DNA of 36,034 nucleotides from Albidovulum sp. (GTDB lineage Bacteria; Pseudomonadota; Alphaproteobacteria; Rhodobacterales; Rhodobacteraceae), in the NCBI GenBank assembly GCA_030837785.1, contig JAUQYA010000061.1:1-36034 (forward strand), read 5' to 3'. A program made the position numbers and the translations under genes. The stretch's first letter is position 1. Each line of letters begins with the position of its first letter. Positions 1-8,943 of the stretch are shown here, one piece after another. The notes beneath the pieces were generated by a model. It had not been told where the DNA came from. It made no database searches and worked only from the letters and a program-made list of their open reading frames with translations.

Positions 1-364
1 GCCCCTAGAAGGCCGATATGCAGCGTTTGTCCATCGAAAGGACCAAACCGCCCACATATCTCTTCAGTAACCAGCGATTTCAAAGAGCGTGAGAGACAAA
101 ATCAACCGGTAGCGCCATACTTGCTTGGCGCGACCGCCCGATCGTTTCTCGTTTTTGTTCGACTTCCTGGCGTCACCGCCGCTTCCGTCTGCCGCTGCAG
201 CGTCACCGCCGCTTCGGTGAAGGGGTATTTACGGATCGGCGCCGGGGTCCGCAAGAGCTTTTTTCGAGAATGATCACATTTTTTTCGACGCCGCGGATTC
301 CGGCCCAAAATCTTGGGGTTAGTGCAATTATGGCCACAATGGGGCGGTGTTGCGGGCAAGAAGA
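1..364. other. Left-end region without a recognisable gene
   Basis: No gene is recognisable here. Base composition is visibly less GC-rich than the rest of the window (roughly half GC around 61-120). The region holds three T-rich runs each ending in TTCGA (about 150-162, 259-267 and 279-288) and a 16-bp direct repeat. One plus-strand frame is open from base 1 to 270, but it has no start codon, lacks the G/C-rich third positions of neighbouring genes and resembles no family I know, so I do not call it coding. All three minus-strand frames have stops. The stretch could be the intergenic region beyond msrQ, a regulatory region of a gene to the left, or the edge of something acquired. I cannot tell which. 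Confidence 0.5.
170..215. repeat. 16-bp direct repeat, 30-bp period
   Basis: GCGTCACCGCCGCTTC occurs at 170-185 and again, identical, at 200-215, separated by 14 bases. The 30-bp period is close to three helical turns. It lies in the lower-GC gene-free region beyond the end of msrQ. Function unknown; it may be a duplicated protein-binding site or a relic of slippage. Confidence 0.7.
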
Positions 365-1156
365 TTACGCGCCCGGCGACCGATTTCGGCGGTGGCGGCC
401 GGTTATCCACAGACTCGCCGCGGGAATCGACGTGCGGCGGGCCACCACCGACCGCGCAAAGGCCCCGAGTGACTTTGCGTCACCCTGCGATTCCCCGGAA
501 TCGCCCCTGGAATCGCCCCTGGAATCGCCCCCGCCACGCCGCCCGTGAGGGGCCGCTCCGCGCCCGCGCGGAATCAGCCTGAAACCCAGAAGCGCCGCGA
601 CCGCGGCGAGATAGGCGATCGGGGCGGCCTGCCAGGTCTTCACCAGCCAGAGATAGTGAACCGCCCCGAGAACGGCGGCCGGATAGGTCAGCCGATGCAG
701 CTTGCGCCACCGCGCGGCACCGAGCCGCCGCACCGACCAGTCGTTTGAGGTCAGGACAAGCGGGGTCATCAGAACCAGTGCCGCCATTCCGAGGGTCACA
801 TAGGGGCGCTTCACGACATCGCCCAGCGCCTGCGCCCAGAGGAGCCCCATGTCCAGCACGAGCCATGCGAGGAAATGCAGCGCCACGTAAAGGAACGCCA
901 GGACACCGATGGCGCGGCGATACCGTATGAGGTTGATCCCCGCGAACCGGCGAAGCGGCGTAACTGCAAGCGCGACCACGATCAGCTTCAGCCCCCAGAG
1001 GCCAAGCCTGTGTTCGATGGTCCTGACCGGATCGACACCCAGCCCGCCGTGGATCGCCTGCCACACCAGCCAGAGCGGCAGGACCGCACCGGCGACATAG
1101 ACAGGCCATGCAGGAACCGGCCGGAGGAAGCGGTTGATCACGCCGGCGAAGCCCAT
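365..1156 (-). CDS. msrQ: MsrQ, heme-binding membrane subunit of the MsrPQ methionine sulfoxide reductase
   Basis: Inner-membrane b-type cytochrome (YedZ family) that passes electrons from the respiratory chain or flavin reductase to the periplasmic MsrP. The first ~195 of 263 residues fit the family: several hydrophobic segments (about residues 15-33, 50-65, 80-110, 120-140, 160-195) with histidines in membrane context (for example in VALHFLAW and GAVHYLW) that are likely heme ligands. The ATG overlaps the msrP stop as TGATG, so the two are translationally coupled. The family normally ends near residue 200. Here about 65 further residues, rich in Gly, Arg and Ser with GDSR repeats, run on to a TAA. 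That tail has no family counterpart I know and looks like read-through of non-coding DNA after loss of the usual stop. Confidence 0.88.
   Translation of the reverse strand: MGFAGVINRFLRPVPAWPVYVAGAVLPLWLVWQAIHGGLGVDPVRTIEHRLGLWGLKLIVVALAVTPLRRFAGINLIRYRRAIGVLAFLYVALHFLAWLVLDMGLLWAQALGDVVKRPYVTLGMAALVLMTPLVLTSNDWSVRRLGAARWRKLHRLTYPAAVLGAVHYLWLVKTWQAAPIAYLAAVAALLGFRLIPRGRGAAPHGRRGGGDSRGDSRGDSGESQGDAKSLGAFARSVVARRTSIPAASLWITGRHRRNRSPGA
403..411 (+). promoter_or_regulatory. Perfect DnaA box
   Basis: TTATCCACA matches the consensus DnaA-binding 9-mer exactly. It lies within the frame of the C-terminal tail of msrQ, about 115 bases from a T-rich stretch, and among eight GANTC sites between 296 and 575. 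I found no second good DnaA box nearby, so an origin cannot be claimed. DnaA also binds single boxes as a transcription regulator. Confidence 0.45.
497..532. repeat. 12-bp tandem repeat, three copies
   Basis: GGAATCGCCCCT is repeated at 497-508, 509-520 and 521-532; the last copy ends in C instead of T. On the minus strand it encodes the Gly-Asp-Ser-Arg repeats in the tail of MsrQ, so changes in copy number keep the frame. Each copy carries a GAATC (GANTC) site. Confidence 0.85.
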
Positions 1157-2076
1157 CAGTAGTCCTGCGCCAGATCCTGCCCGGCATAGAGCCCGGCCAC
1201 CTGGTCGCCGTAGCCGTTGAACTTCTCCGTCGGGTGCCGCCCTGCAAAGAGCCCCTCGCCGATCCGCCGCTCCGTGGCCTGGCTCCAGCGCGGATGGTCG
1301 ACCTCGGGGTTCACGTTGGCAAAGAAGCCGTATTCATTCGGCTGCATCATGTTCCATGTCGTCGGCGGCTGCCTGTCCGTCAGGCTGATCCGCACGATCG
1401 ACTTGATCGACTTGAAACCGTATTTCCAAGGCACCACCAGCCGGATCGGCGCGCCGTTCTGCTTCGGCATCTCCTCGTCGTAAAGGCCGGTCGCAAGGAT
1501 CGTCAGCGGGTGCATCGCCTCGTCGAGCCGAAGCCCCTCGCGGTAGGGCCAGTCGAGCAGCCCGCCCCGCTGGCCGCGCATCTCCTCGGGGCGCAGCAGC
1601 GTCTCGAAGGCCACGTATTTCGCCGAAGGCCGCACCTCCACGCGCGCGAGAAGATCGGACAGCGGAAAGCCGATCCAGGGCACCACCATCGACCAGGCCT
1701 CGACGCAGCGCAGCCGGTAGATCCGTTCCTCCAGCGTGACGCCGGAGAGGATGTCGGCAAGGCCGTAACTTCCGGGCCGGCCCACCATCCCGTCGATCTT
1801 CACCGACCAGGGGGCGACGGTAAGCACACCGGCATGGGCCGCCGGGTCGCCCTTGTCGGTGCCGAATTCGTAGAAATTGTTGTAGGTCGTGATCTCTTCC
1901 AGCGTGTTCGGCTTCTCGTCGGTCGAGAATGCCGACGGCACATGGGCCAGCTTCGCCGCTGCCGGCCCCGCAAGGCCCAGCGCCGCGGCCCCGCCGATGA
2001 TCTGCCGGCGGTTCAGGAAATCGGCCTTCGGCGTGACGTCGGACCATCCGAGATCGGACATGAAGCGGCGGGCCAT
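1156..2076 (-). CDS. msrP: MsrP, periplasmic molybdopterin methionine sulfoxide reductase
   Basis: Catalytic subunit (YedY family, 306 aa) that reduces methionine sulfoxide in oxidised periplasmic proteins, using molybdenum cofactor and electrons from MsrQ. A Tat-type signal is visible: twin arginines at residues 23-24 (NRRQ) followed by a hydrophobic Ala/Gly/Leu stretch. Cys124 in the RLRCVEAWSM context is the expected molybdenum ligand. The start at 2076 is chosen because a strong ribosome-binding site (AGGGAGGA) precedes it and the protein then begins like its homologues; an upstream in-frame ATG lacks this. First gene of the msrPQ operon; msrQ follows with a one-base overlap. Confidence 0.93.
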   Translation of the reverse strand: MARRFMSDLGWSDVTPKADFLNRRQIIGGAAALGLAGPAAAKLAHVPSAFSTDEKPNTLEEITTYNNFYEFGTDKGDPAAHAGVLTVAPWSVKIDGMVGRPGSYGLADILSGVTLEERIYRLRCVEAWSMVVPWIGFPLSDLLARVEVRPSAKYVAFETLLRPEEMRGQRGGLLDWPYREGLRLDEAMHPLTILATGLYDEEMPKQNGAPIRLVVPWKYGFKSIKSIVRISLTDRQPPTTWNMMQPNEYGFFANVNPEVDHPRWSQATERRIGEGLFAGRHPTEKFNGYGDQVAGLYAGQDLAQDY

Positions 2077-2110
2077 CGGTTCCTCCCTGCGTCTGTGCCC
2101 GCACCCTACA

Positions 2111-2127
2111 CCGCGGCACATCCGCGG
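2111..2127. promoter_or_regulatory. Inverted repeat upstream of msrP
   Basis: CCGCGG, five bases (CACAT), CCGCGG: a dyad about 35-50 bases upstream of the msrP start, where an operator or promoter element would sit. No clear -35/-10 pair is visible and the motif is GC-rich, so chance is possible. Confidence 0.25.
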
Positions 2128-2201
2128 AGAAATAAAGCCGACTCACGTCTGCGTTGACCGCTGTAACGAAGCGGCCCGCCGTGCACGCCGCATGAGCAGG
2201 C

Positions 2202-2240
2202 AAAAAGGGGGCGGCCCCGCCGCCCCCTCGCCGCCCCCTT
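2202..2240 (-). terminator. Rho-independent terminator of clpB
   Basis: Read on the minus strand, just beyond the clpB stop: a GC-only hairpin with the arms CCGCCCCC (2220-2227) and GGGGGCGG (2207-2214), then TTTTTG. A second copy of the left arm (2231-2240) allows an alternative 10-bp stem. The placement and T-run fit termination of clpB. Confidence 0.75.
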
Positions 2241-2246
2241 CGGGCC

Positions 2247-4862
<2,616 letters not shown>

Positions 4863-4938
4863 CGGCAATCTCCTTTTCCAGCCCCCGGGCTCCGGTCGCC
4901 CGCATCCGCGGCACGACACCTCCCGGGTCTCGGGGATG

Positions 4939-4967
4939 ACTTGGGCGCCGGACCGCGGGTTTTCAAG
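4939..4967 (-). promoter_or_regulatory. Candidate RpoH (sigma-32) promoter for clpB
   Basis: On the minus strand CTTGAA (4967-4962) is followed 16 bases later by CCCAAGT (4945-4939), about 75 bases before the clpB start. CTTGAA is the classic heat-shock -35 element; the -10 side is only a partial match to the CCCCAT-type consensus. clpB is a standard RpoH target, which supports the reading. Confidence 0.42.
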
Positions 4968-5052
4968 AACGCCAGGAGGGGCGAAGTCGCGGAAACCGAA
5001 TGGAAAGGAGAATCGGCGCTACTGGCGCTTAACCTTAACGGAGGATCCGACG

Positions 5053-5235
5053 ATGCCCTGGAACGACCATCCGCTACCCGACGCGCTCGCCCGCGCGGCC
5101 GAGCGCTGGCAGCGCGCCTTCGTCGTCGCAACCGAAGCACCGATCTCCCAGCTTGCCGAGCTTGCCGCCCGCCGCACGGCCGAAGCGATGCCGCCGCGGG
5201 CCATACCGAACCCGTTCCGGCCCCGGCGGGCCTGA
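5053..5235 (+). CDS. Small hypothetical protein
   Basis: A 60-residue ORF starting MPWNDHPLPD, rich in Ala and Arg and ending in a Pro/Arg tail (NPFRPRRA). A good ribosome-binding site (GGAGG) stands eight bases before the ATG, and codon third positions are mainly G/C, which supports translation. No signal peptide or membrane segment is visible; residues 9-47 could form an amphipathic helix. I do not recognise the family. It is divergent from clpB and followed after four bases by another small ORF, so the two probably form one unit. Confidence 0.5.
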   Translation: MPWNDHPLPDALARAAERWQRAFVVATEAPISQLAELAARRTAEAMPPRAIPNPFRPRRA

Positions 5236-5239
5236 CGGC

Positions 5240-5476
5240 ATGCGTATCCTCTCGGCCCGCATCCACAGTGCCCGCCGCGACCGCGCGTCCGGCACGGTCT
5301 CGGCCGTCGTCGCCCTGACCGCCCTTCGCGGCGGCACTCCCGTCCGCGCCTTTGTCGCAGTTTCCGTTCCTGCCCGTTCTGCCGGTGCGGCGGCGCTCCG
5401 CACCCGGCTTCTCGGGGCGGCGAAGCTCGGCTTCGCGGCCCGATCGACACCGGCGGACGAGGCATGGGCCGCCTGA
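5240..5476 (+). CDS. Small hypothetical protein, coupled to the preceding ORF
   Basis: A 78-residue ORF starting MRILSARIHS. Its ATG begins four bases after the stop of the preceding small ORF and has no strong ribosome-binding site of its own, suggesting translational coupling. Third positions are strongly G/C, as in real genes here. It is rich in Ala and Arg, with alternating hydrophobic segments (TVSAVVALTAL and VRAFVAVSVP) that could be beta strands, and ends DEAWAA. Not recognised; no function proposed. pyrF lies 182 bases downstream with its own candidate promoter. Confidence 0.5.
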   Translation: MRILSARIHSARRDRASGTVSAVVALTALRGGTPVRAFVAVSVPARSAGAAALRTRLLGAAKLGFAARSTPADEAWAA

Positions 5477-5600
5477 AACGCGCCGGTCCGGCGATGCCAC
5501 GTCGATCCTCGAACGAAGGCTTGGACCCCCGGGGGTGCCCGACCTCTGACCCAGGGATCGGCCGCCCTTCGCAACGGGCGGCGGCTCGCCCACCCGTCCC

Positions 5601-5629
5601 TTGACACGGCCATGTCCCCGGCACAAACC
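5601..5629 (+). promoter_or_regulatory. Candidate promoter of pyrF
   Basis: A consensus TTGACA at 5601-5606 is followed after 17 bases by CAAACC (5624-5629), a weak -10. Transcription would begin near 5636, about 23 bases before the pyrF ATG, a leader length like that of other candidate promoters in this window. Confidence 0.4.
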
Positions 5630-5658
5630 CGGCCGACCTTTCTGGAAAGGATGTGCCG

Positions 5659-6393
5659 ATGACCGCTGCCGACGACCGTCTGATCGTGGCGCTCGACCTG
5701 CCGGACGCGCTTTCCGGCCTTGACCTCGCCTCGCGCCTCGGCGATCGCGTGAGTTTCTACAAGATCGGCCTCGGGATGCTGACGGGCGGCGGCCTTGCGC
5801 TGGCGCGCGAGCTGAAGGACGACCACGGCAAGCGGATCTTTCTCGACCTGAAGCTTTTCGACATCGGCGCGACCATCGAGGCAGCCGCGCGCGGGCTCGC
5901 GCGCTTCGATCTCGACTTCCTGACCGTGCACGGCGACCCCCATGTGGTGCGCGCGGCCAGAGAGGGGGTGGGCGGCCGCGCGACGAAGATCCTCGCGGTG
6001 ACTGTCCTGACATCGCTCGACCGCGCCGACCTCGATGCGGCGCTGATCCAGCCGGGCGAGATTGCCAACATCGTCGTCGAACGCGCCCGGCGGGCGTTCG
6101 AGGCCGGGGCCGACGGCGTGATCGCCAGCCCGCAGGAAGCCCGACGCATCCGCTCTTTGTCGGAATCCGTGGACCGGCTGATCGTCACACCGGGGGTGCG
6201 GCCGCAGGGTGCAGCGCACGGTGACCAGAAGCGGGTGGCGACGCCGGCGCAGGCCATCGCCGCTGGGGCCGACCATGTGGTTGTCGGCCGTCCCGTCTGG
6301 GCCGCCGGCGATCCGGTCGCGGCGGTCGATGCGATCCTGTCGGAACTGTCCTCGCCGCAGGCCCGCCGGCCGAACGCCCGGCCGAACCCCTGA
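5659..6393 (+). CDS. pyrF: Orotidine 5'-phosphate decarboxylase
   Basis: Catalyses the last step of UMP synthesis, decarboxylating OMP. 244 aa, a TIM-barrel enzyme active as a dimer in the cytoplasm. The signature FLDLKLFDI supplies the catalytic Asp63-Lys65-Asp68 set, preceded by the N-terminal ALDLP strand; the phosphate-binding TPGVRP and VVGRPVW segments are present near the C-terminus. The ATG at 5659 is preferred over an in-frame GTG two codons upstream because GGAAAGG lies eight bases before it. The last ~12 residues (RRPNARPNP) are a low-complexity tail. Monocistronic as far as can be seen. Confidence 0.95.
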   Translation: MTAADDRLIVALDLPDALSGLDLASRLGDRVSFYKIGLGMLTGGGLALARELKDDHGKRIFLDLKLFDIGATIEAAARGLARFDLDFLTVHGDPHVVRAAREGVGGRATKILAVTVLTSLDRADLDAALIQPGEIANIVVERARRAFEAGADGVIASPQEARRIRSLSESVDRLIVTPGVRPQGAAHGDQKRVATPAQAIAAGADHVVVGRPVWAAGDPVAAVDAILSELSSPQARRPNARPNP

Positions 6394-6418
6394 CGGCGGC
6401 ATCGGACGGCGGCCGCCG

Positions 6419-6673
6419 TCACCGCCGAGGTTGCAGCACAGCGCCGTCCGACGCCGCCAGCGTGACCGCCGCCGCGGGTGGCTGGGCCGTGCCTGGCGCG
6501 GTCGGCGCCGCCGCCTTGTCCGCGCCTGTCGCCGCGAGGATACCCACCACGATGCCAAGCGTCACGACGACGCCGACTGCGAGGCTGCCGACCCTGCCGT
6601 GACGAGACGCCTGCGGTCCGCGGTGCGACCCATCACGGGCGGATCGCCCGTATAGATACTGCTCGTAATCCAT
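6419..6673 (-). CDS. Small single-pass membrane protein, unknown function
   Basis: 84 residues: a hydrophilic N-terminus beginning MDYEQYLYGR, one strongly hydrophobic segment at about residues 29-50 (ending GILAATG), then an Ala/Pro/Thr-rich C-terminal tail. The basic residues before the helix predict the N-terminus in the cytoplasm and the tail in the periplasm. The start is chosen at the codon giving this arrangement; the ribosome-binding site is weak (ACGGAAA). Convergent with pyrF. Family not recognised. Confidence 0.6.
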   Translation of the reverse strand: MDYEQYLYGRSARDGSHRGPQASRHGRVGSLAVGVVVTLGIVVGILAATGADKAAAPTAPGTAQPPAAAVTLAASDGAVLQPRR

Positions 6674-6847
6674 CCGCGTTTCCGTGCCTTTCCGGTGTTG
6701 CCCGGAACATCGTCGATTCCACGGCAGGGTTCCATAAGCGGAAATCCACTCGGCCGTCCCCGGCCGAATCACGCGCGGGCGATTCGCGCCTTTCCGCCGA
6801 TTCGCCATGCACCTGCGGAAATCGCGTCTGTGTTGCCCAAACGCTCA

Positions 6848-6883
6848 GTCAGATGCGCTGCCAGATGCTTAGCCAGGTGCTTA
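6848..6883. repeat. 12-bp degenerate tandem repeat at the puuR stop
   Basis: Three 12-bp units, GTCAGATGCGCT (6848-6859), GCCAGATGCTTA (6860-6871) and GCCAGGTGCTTA (6872-6883). On the minus strand the units that end in TTA read TAA. The puuR stop is the TAA of the last unit, and a second in-frame TAA follows 12 bases later. Confidence 0.8.
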
Positions 6884-7450
6884 GAATGTCGGCGGCGTGC
6901 AGGCGGAAACGATCACACAGTCCTTGGGCCCCGGATTGCGGAACCGGTGCGGTGTGCGGCTGTTGAAAAGATAGCCGTCGCCCGCGTTCAGCAACTGCGT
7001 CTCCTCCCCCACGGTAACGAGGATCTGGCCGGCGATCACCACGCCGGCCTCCTCGGCGTCGTGACTGTAAAGCTCGGACCCGGTATCGGCACCGGGGGTG
7101 TAGGTCTCGTGCAGCATCTGGATGGCACTTGCCCCCGGCCGGCCGATCTGGCGAAAGACGACGCCGCCCCCCGCCTCGCCGAGCTTGGCCTTCGGCGTGA
7201 TCTCGCGGAACTCCGAATGGCGGAAATGCCATTTCGTCCCGGTGTCGGCCGTGCCCGCGAAGAAGTCGCCAAGCGACATGTCAAGCCCCGCGAGGATCTT
7301 CTTCAGCGTCGCGACCGAGGGGCTCGTGCGGTTCTGCTCGATCATCGAGATCATGCCGCTCGTGACCCCCGTCAGCGTTGCAAGCTGGCGCTGCGACAGG
7401 CGGCGCTTTTCCCGCTCTTCCTTCAGCCGCGCGCCGGTATCGAAATCCAT
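6881..7450 (-). CDS. puuR: PuuR-like XRE-cupin transcriptional regulator
   Basis: 189 aa, with an N-terminal XRE helix-turn-helix (about residues 6-62; the LSQRQLATLTGVTSGMIS stretch is the recognition region) and a C-terminal cupin (about 110-180, with HDAEEAGVVIAG and GDGYLFNSRTPHRF) that binds a small effector. The layout is that of PuuR, the repressor of putrescine/GABA utilisation, and the gene is divergent from gabT, which supports control of that gene and of itself through the shared 124-bp intergenic region. The DNA-binding signature and context support a repressor; the ligand is inferred. Confidence 0.82.
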   Translation of the reverse strand: MDFDTGARLKEEREKRRLSQRQLATLTGVTSGMISMIEQNRTSPSVATLKKILAGLDMSLGDFFAGTADTGTKWHFRHSEFREITPKAKLGEAGGGVVFRQIGRPGASAIQMLHETYTPGADTGSELYSHDAEEAGVVIAGQILVTVGEETQLLNAGDGYLFNSRTPHRFRNPGPKDCVIVSACTPPTF

Positions 7451-7479
7451 GACCGCCTCTGCCGGGAAGTTACCCTTCC

Positions 7480-7508
7480 TGCATAGTGATAAATATATCG
7501 TGCATCAA
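7480..7508 (-). promoter_or_regulatory. Candidate promoter of puuR
   Basis: On the minus strand TTGATG (7508-7503), 17 bases, TATGCA (7485-7480), about 30 bases before the puuR start. The spacer is the AT-rich, nearly palindromic GATAAATATATC, which would suit repressor binding. Confidence 0.5.
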
Positions 7509-7512
7509 CTCG

Positions 7513-7546
7513 CAATATTGATCGGAACTGCCGGAAGGGGTAATCA
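7513..7546 (+). promoter_or_regulatory. Candidate promoter of gabT with overlapping palindrome
   Basis: TTGATC (7518-7523), 17 bases, TAATCA (7541-7546); transcription would begin near 7553, 22 bases before the gabT ATG. The perfect palindrome CAATATTG (7513-7520) overlaps the -35 element and, with the AT-rich puuR promoter next to it, is a plausible PuuR operator. The operator role is inference. Confidence 0.5.
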
Positions 7547-7574
7547 TGCCCCCGCAACATCCGAGGAGAGACCC

Positions 7575-8852
7575 ATGCGCAACGCCGAGATTGAAACCCG
7601 CCGTCAGGCCGCGATGTCGCGCGGCGTAGGCGTGATGACCCAGATCTATGTCGATCGCGCCGAAAACGCCGAGATCTGGGACAAGGAAGGCAACCGCTAT
7701 ATCGACTTCGCCGCCGGCATTGCCGTCGTTAACACCGGCCACCGGCACCCGAAGGTGATCGCGGCGGTCAAGGACCAGCTCGACCACTTCACCCATACCT
7801 GCCATCAGGTCGTGCCCTATGAAAACTACGTGAGGCTGGCCGAGCGCCTTGCCGCCATCGCGCCGATCAGGGGCGAGAAGAAGGCGATCTTCGTGACCAC
7901 CGGCGCCGAGGCGGTGGAGAACGCGGTCAAGATCGCCCGCGCCGCCACCGGCCGCCAGGCGGTCATCGCCTTCTCCGGCGCTTTCCACGGCCGCACCTTC
8001 ATGGGCATGGCGCTGACCGGCAAGGTCGTACCCTACAAGGTGGGCTTCGGCGCGATGCCGAACGATGTCTTCCACGTGCCCTTCCCGGTGCCGCTGCACG
8101 GCGTCAGCGTCGAACAGTCGCTCGAGACGCTGAACTATCTCTTCAAGGCCGATGTCGATCCCAAGCGGGTCGCCGCGATCATCCTCGAGCCGGTGCAGGG
8201 CGAAGGCGGCTTCTACGAGGTGCCGCGCGAGTTCTTCAAGGCGCTGCGCGCGATCTGCGACGAGCACGGCATCCTCCTGATCGCCGACGAGGTGCAGACC
8301 GGTTTCGCCCGCACCGGCAAGATGTTCGCGATGGAACATCACGACGTGCAGCCCGACCTGATGACGATGGCCAAGGCGCTGGCCGGGGGCTTCCCGCTGG
8401 CGGCCGTCGTCGGCCGGGCGGAAGTGATGGACGCGCCCGCGCCGGGCGGGCTCGGCGGCACCTATGGCGGCTCGCCGATGGGGATCGCGGCCGCCCACGC
8501 GGTTCTGGACGTGATCGAGGAGGAAGGGCTCTGCGACCGCGCCAACAAGCTCGGCTCTCGGCTCAAGCAGCATCTCGAAAGTCTGCGTGCCGATGTGCCG
8601 GAGATCGTCGACATCCGCGGCCCCGGCTTCATGAACGCGGTGGAGTTCAACGACGCGAAGACCGGCAAGCCCTCGGCCGAGTTCACCAACCGGGTGCGCA
8701 CCGAGGCGCTGAAGCGCGGGCTGATCCTGCTCACCTGCGGCGTCCACGGCAACGTGATCCGCTTCCTCTCGCCGATCACCATTCAGGATGAAGTCTTCAC
8801 CGAGGCGCTGGCCAAGCTCGAGGACTCGATCCGCGCCGCCCGCAAGGCCTGA
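7575..8852 (+). CDS. gabT: 4-aminobutyrate aminotransferase
   Basis: PLP-dependent class III aminotransferase converting GABA plus 2-oxoglutarate to succinate semialdehyde and glutamate. 425 aa, the normal length. Visible are the PLP-phosphate loop TTGAEAVENAVK, the cofactor Asp in IADEVQTGF, and the Schiff-base Lys267 in TMAKALAGGFPL. A GAGGAGAG ribosome-binding site precedes the ATG. It is divergent from the PuuR-like regulator. No succinate semialdehyde dehydrogenase gene follows; a hairpin ends the unit. Related enzymes of the class use other omega-amines (putrescine, 5-aminovalerate), so the exact substrate is inferred. Confidence 0.9.
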   Translation: MRNAEIETRRQAAMSRGVGVMTQIYVDRAENAEIWDKEGNRYIDFAAGIAVVNTGHRHPKVIAAVKDQLDHFTHTCHQVVPYENYVRLAERLAAIAPIRGEKKAIFVTTGAEAVENAVKIARAATGRQAVIAFSGAFHGRTFMGMALTGKVVPYKVGFGAMPNDVFHVPFPVPLHGVSVEQSLETLNYLFKADVDPKRVAAIILEPVQGEGGFYEVPREFFKALRAICDEHGILLIADEVQTGFARTGKMFAMEHHDVQPDLMTMAKALAGGFPLAAVVGRAEVMDAPAPGGLGGTYGGSPMGIAAAHAVLDVIEEEGLCDRANKLGSRLKQHLESLRADVPEIVDIRGPGFMNAVEFNDAKTGKPSAEFTNRVRTEALKRGLILLTCGVHGNVIRFLSPITIQDEVFTEALAKLEDSIRAARKA

Positions 8853-8873
8853 GGAAAGACCTGCCGACGCGAC

Positions 8874-8898
8874 CGGCCGCCCCCGGGGGCGGCCGTTT
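8874..8898 (+). terminator. Terminator-like palindrome after gabT
   Basis: A perfect 22-bp GC palindrome (8874-8895, half-site CGGCCGCCCCC) is followed by only three T residues. It lies 22 bases after the gabT stop and before the convergent transglycosylase gene. The short T-run makes efficiency uncertain. Confidence 0.5.
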
Positions 8899-8943
8899 GC
8901 ATTCAGGCCGGTGGCGGCACCCTGTCGGTGCGCCACCCGGCGC

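Noticed and set aside
1..270. Plus-strand open frame at the left edge
   Set aside because: Open from base 1 to 270 but without G/C-rich third positions or family likeness, and the internal 16-bp repeat explains part of its openness.
5561..5582. GCCGCCC / GGGCGGC hairpin upstream of pyrF as terminator or attenuator
   Set aside because: The seven-bp stem has no T-run and lies before the candidate pyrF promoter. A weak transcript end of the small ORFs is possible but not supported.
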